From contig JAEXJH010000625.1 in assembly GCA_023445955.1 (NCBI GenBank), forward strand, positions 1 through 6,623: 6,623 bases of DNA. Direction: 5' to 3'. Position 1 is the stretch's first letter. Each line of letters starts with the position of its first letter. Under the pieces are notes generated by a model. The model worked only from the letters and a program-made list of their open reading frames with translations. It searched no databases and was not told the DNA's origin. This DNA is from Pseudomonadota bacterium. GTDB taxonomy: Bacteria > Pseudomonadota > Alphaproteobacteria > Caulobacterales > Caulobacteraceae. The position numbers and the translations under genes are program-made. This document shows, piece by piece, positions 6,077 through 6,623 of the stretch.

Positions 6077-6592
6077 TTAGCGGAACCGAACGTCCGCGTC
6101 CTCGAAGCGATCGACCAGGCGGTGGGCGAACGGGAACAGCAGCGCGGTGACCAGGAACTGCCAGAACACAGCCAGCAGGCTGGGCATGGCCAGGCTGTCG
6201 AGCATGGTGAAGAGGAACGCGGCGACCATGGCGATGGCGGTGACGCCGGCGAACCAGGCCCACATCATCGGCCGGCTCTGGCCGGTCATGGCGTTGCGCA
6301 GGATCAGGACCATGGCGTAGGCGACCAGCAGCGACAGGCCCCACAGGCCCGTCGGTCCGCCCCAGAAGATATCCAGGAACAGGCCCAGGACCAACAGGGC
6401 GAACGGGGCCAGGATCGAGGGGCGGATCATCGCCCACGCAAACGCCGGAACCATGGCGAAAACAGGTTCGGGCAGCTGCAGGCCCCAGATCCGGATCGGC
6501 GCGGCGAACAGCACCGTGGCCAGCATGCACAGCAGCATCGGCACGCCCAACCAGCGGCCGGGATTGAGGGCGCGGCCGCCGCTCATGCTCAT
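6077..6592 (-). CDS. mreD: MreD, rod-shape-determining inner-membrane protein
   Basis: A 171-residue hydrophobic protein with about five or six membrane segments (roughly 15-32, 43-56, 60-78, 84-99, 110-131 and 138-156). The family region is evident: LPEPVFAMVPAFAW (40-53), RPS (57-59) and LGLFLDIFWGGPTGLWGL (69-86). MreD is a conserved partner of MreC in the MreBCD-PBP2-RodA elongation machine; its biochemical role is not settled. The chosen ATG overlaps the mreC stop as ATGA (6592-6589) and has GGGAA (minus strand, 6604-6600) seven bases upstream. A second ATG two codons later (6586) is possible. The C-terminal end (HRLVDRFEDADVRFR) is charged and probably cytoplasmic. The gene sits four bases upstream of mrdA. 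Confidence 0.94.
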   Translation of the reverse strand: MSMSGGRALNPGRWLGVPMLLCMLATVLFAAPIRIWGLQLPEPVFAMVPAFAWAMIRPSILAPFALLVLGLFLDIFWGGPTGLWGLSLLVAYAMVLILRNAMTGQSRPMMWAWFAGVTAIAMVAAFLFTMLDSLAMPSLLAVFWQFLVTALLFPFAHRLVDRFEDADVRFR

Positions 6593-6623
6593 CGCGGCGT
6601 TCCCGTCGGGGCCGGGGCCGCGG
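6589..6623 (-). CDS. mreC: MreC, C-terminal end only
   Basis: Only the last ten codons and the stop lie in the window. In the frame ending at TGA (6591-6589) they read AAPAPTGTPR. MreC is a periplasmic, membrane-anchored scaffold that binds PBP2 and shifts it to the active state. Identity rests on position (immediately before mreD, ATGA overlap), on the usual mreB-mreC-mreD order, and on the Pro/Ala-rich ending often seen in alphaproteobacterial MreC. The fragment alone could not identify the protein. Confidence 0.7.
   Translation of the reverse strand, partial: AAPAPTGTPR

Larger units (their letters stand above)
4024..6623 (-). other. ATGA overlaps and 4-bp gap linking mreC-mreD-mrdA-rodA
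   Basis: mreC/mreD overlap as ATGA at 6592-6589, mreD/mrdA are separated by GGCC (6073-6076), and mrdA/rodA overlap as ATGA at 4027-4024. No internal promoter or terminator is apparent between them. The genes are therefore probably one transcript with translational coupling, which would keep the elongasome components in fixed ratio. mreB is expected upstream, beyond 6623. Confidence 0.8.

Noticed and set aside
4030..6150. A 706-codon open frame on the plus strand, antisense to the whole of mrdA.
   Set aside because: Its residues are the low-complexity Arg/Ala/Gly/His mixture typical of the antisense of high-GC genes, with no domain. The minus strand carries PBP2 with every catalytic motif.

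Overview
The window is dense, high-GC (about two thirds by eye) bacterial chromosome with almost no spacer DNA. Gene content, codon use and scarcity of GANTC sites point to an alphaproteobacterium, most likely Caulobacter or a close relative. That placement is inference from familiarity with the protein sequences, not from a search. I see no mobile element, CRISPR array, tRNA or rRNA.

Left part (1-2851). A Bcr/CflA-type drug efflux transporter gene runs leftward off the window edge. It is divergent from a complete alpha/beta-hydrolase epoxide hydrolase gene, and the 116-bp gap between them carries an exact 8-bp direct repeat at one helical turn. The epoxide hydrolase gene converges on a small unrecognised gene (86 aa); their stop codons share one CTAG. 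The small gene is divergent from a proline iminopeptidase gene (pip), whose best promoter candidate would put transcription start on the start codon itself (leaderless mRNA).

Right part (2870-6623), minus strand. This is the downstream portion of a rod-shape (elongasome) operon in the order mreC (last 10 codons only), mreD, mrdA (PBP2), rodA. Overlaps are ATGA at mreC/mreD, a 4-bp gap at mreD/mrdA, and ATGA at mrdA/rodA, so translational coupling is likely throughout. RodA polymerises glycan strands from lipid II, PBP2 crosslinks them and activates RodA, and MreC/MreD link this pair to MreB filaments. mreB is expected just beyond the right edge. rodA ends 18 bp from the convergent pip gene, at a junction with small hairpins.

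Nothing here is clearly a new biological system. The points most worth a second look are the direct repeat before the epoxide hydrolase gene, the Pro/Thr-rich C-terminal tail and possible Cys3His zinc site of PBP2, the possible leaderless pip transcript, the stop-codon-sharing convergent pair with a terminator-like hairpin inside coding sequence, and the GANTC depletion.
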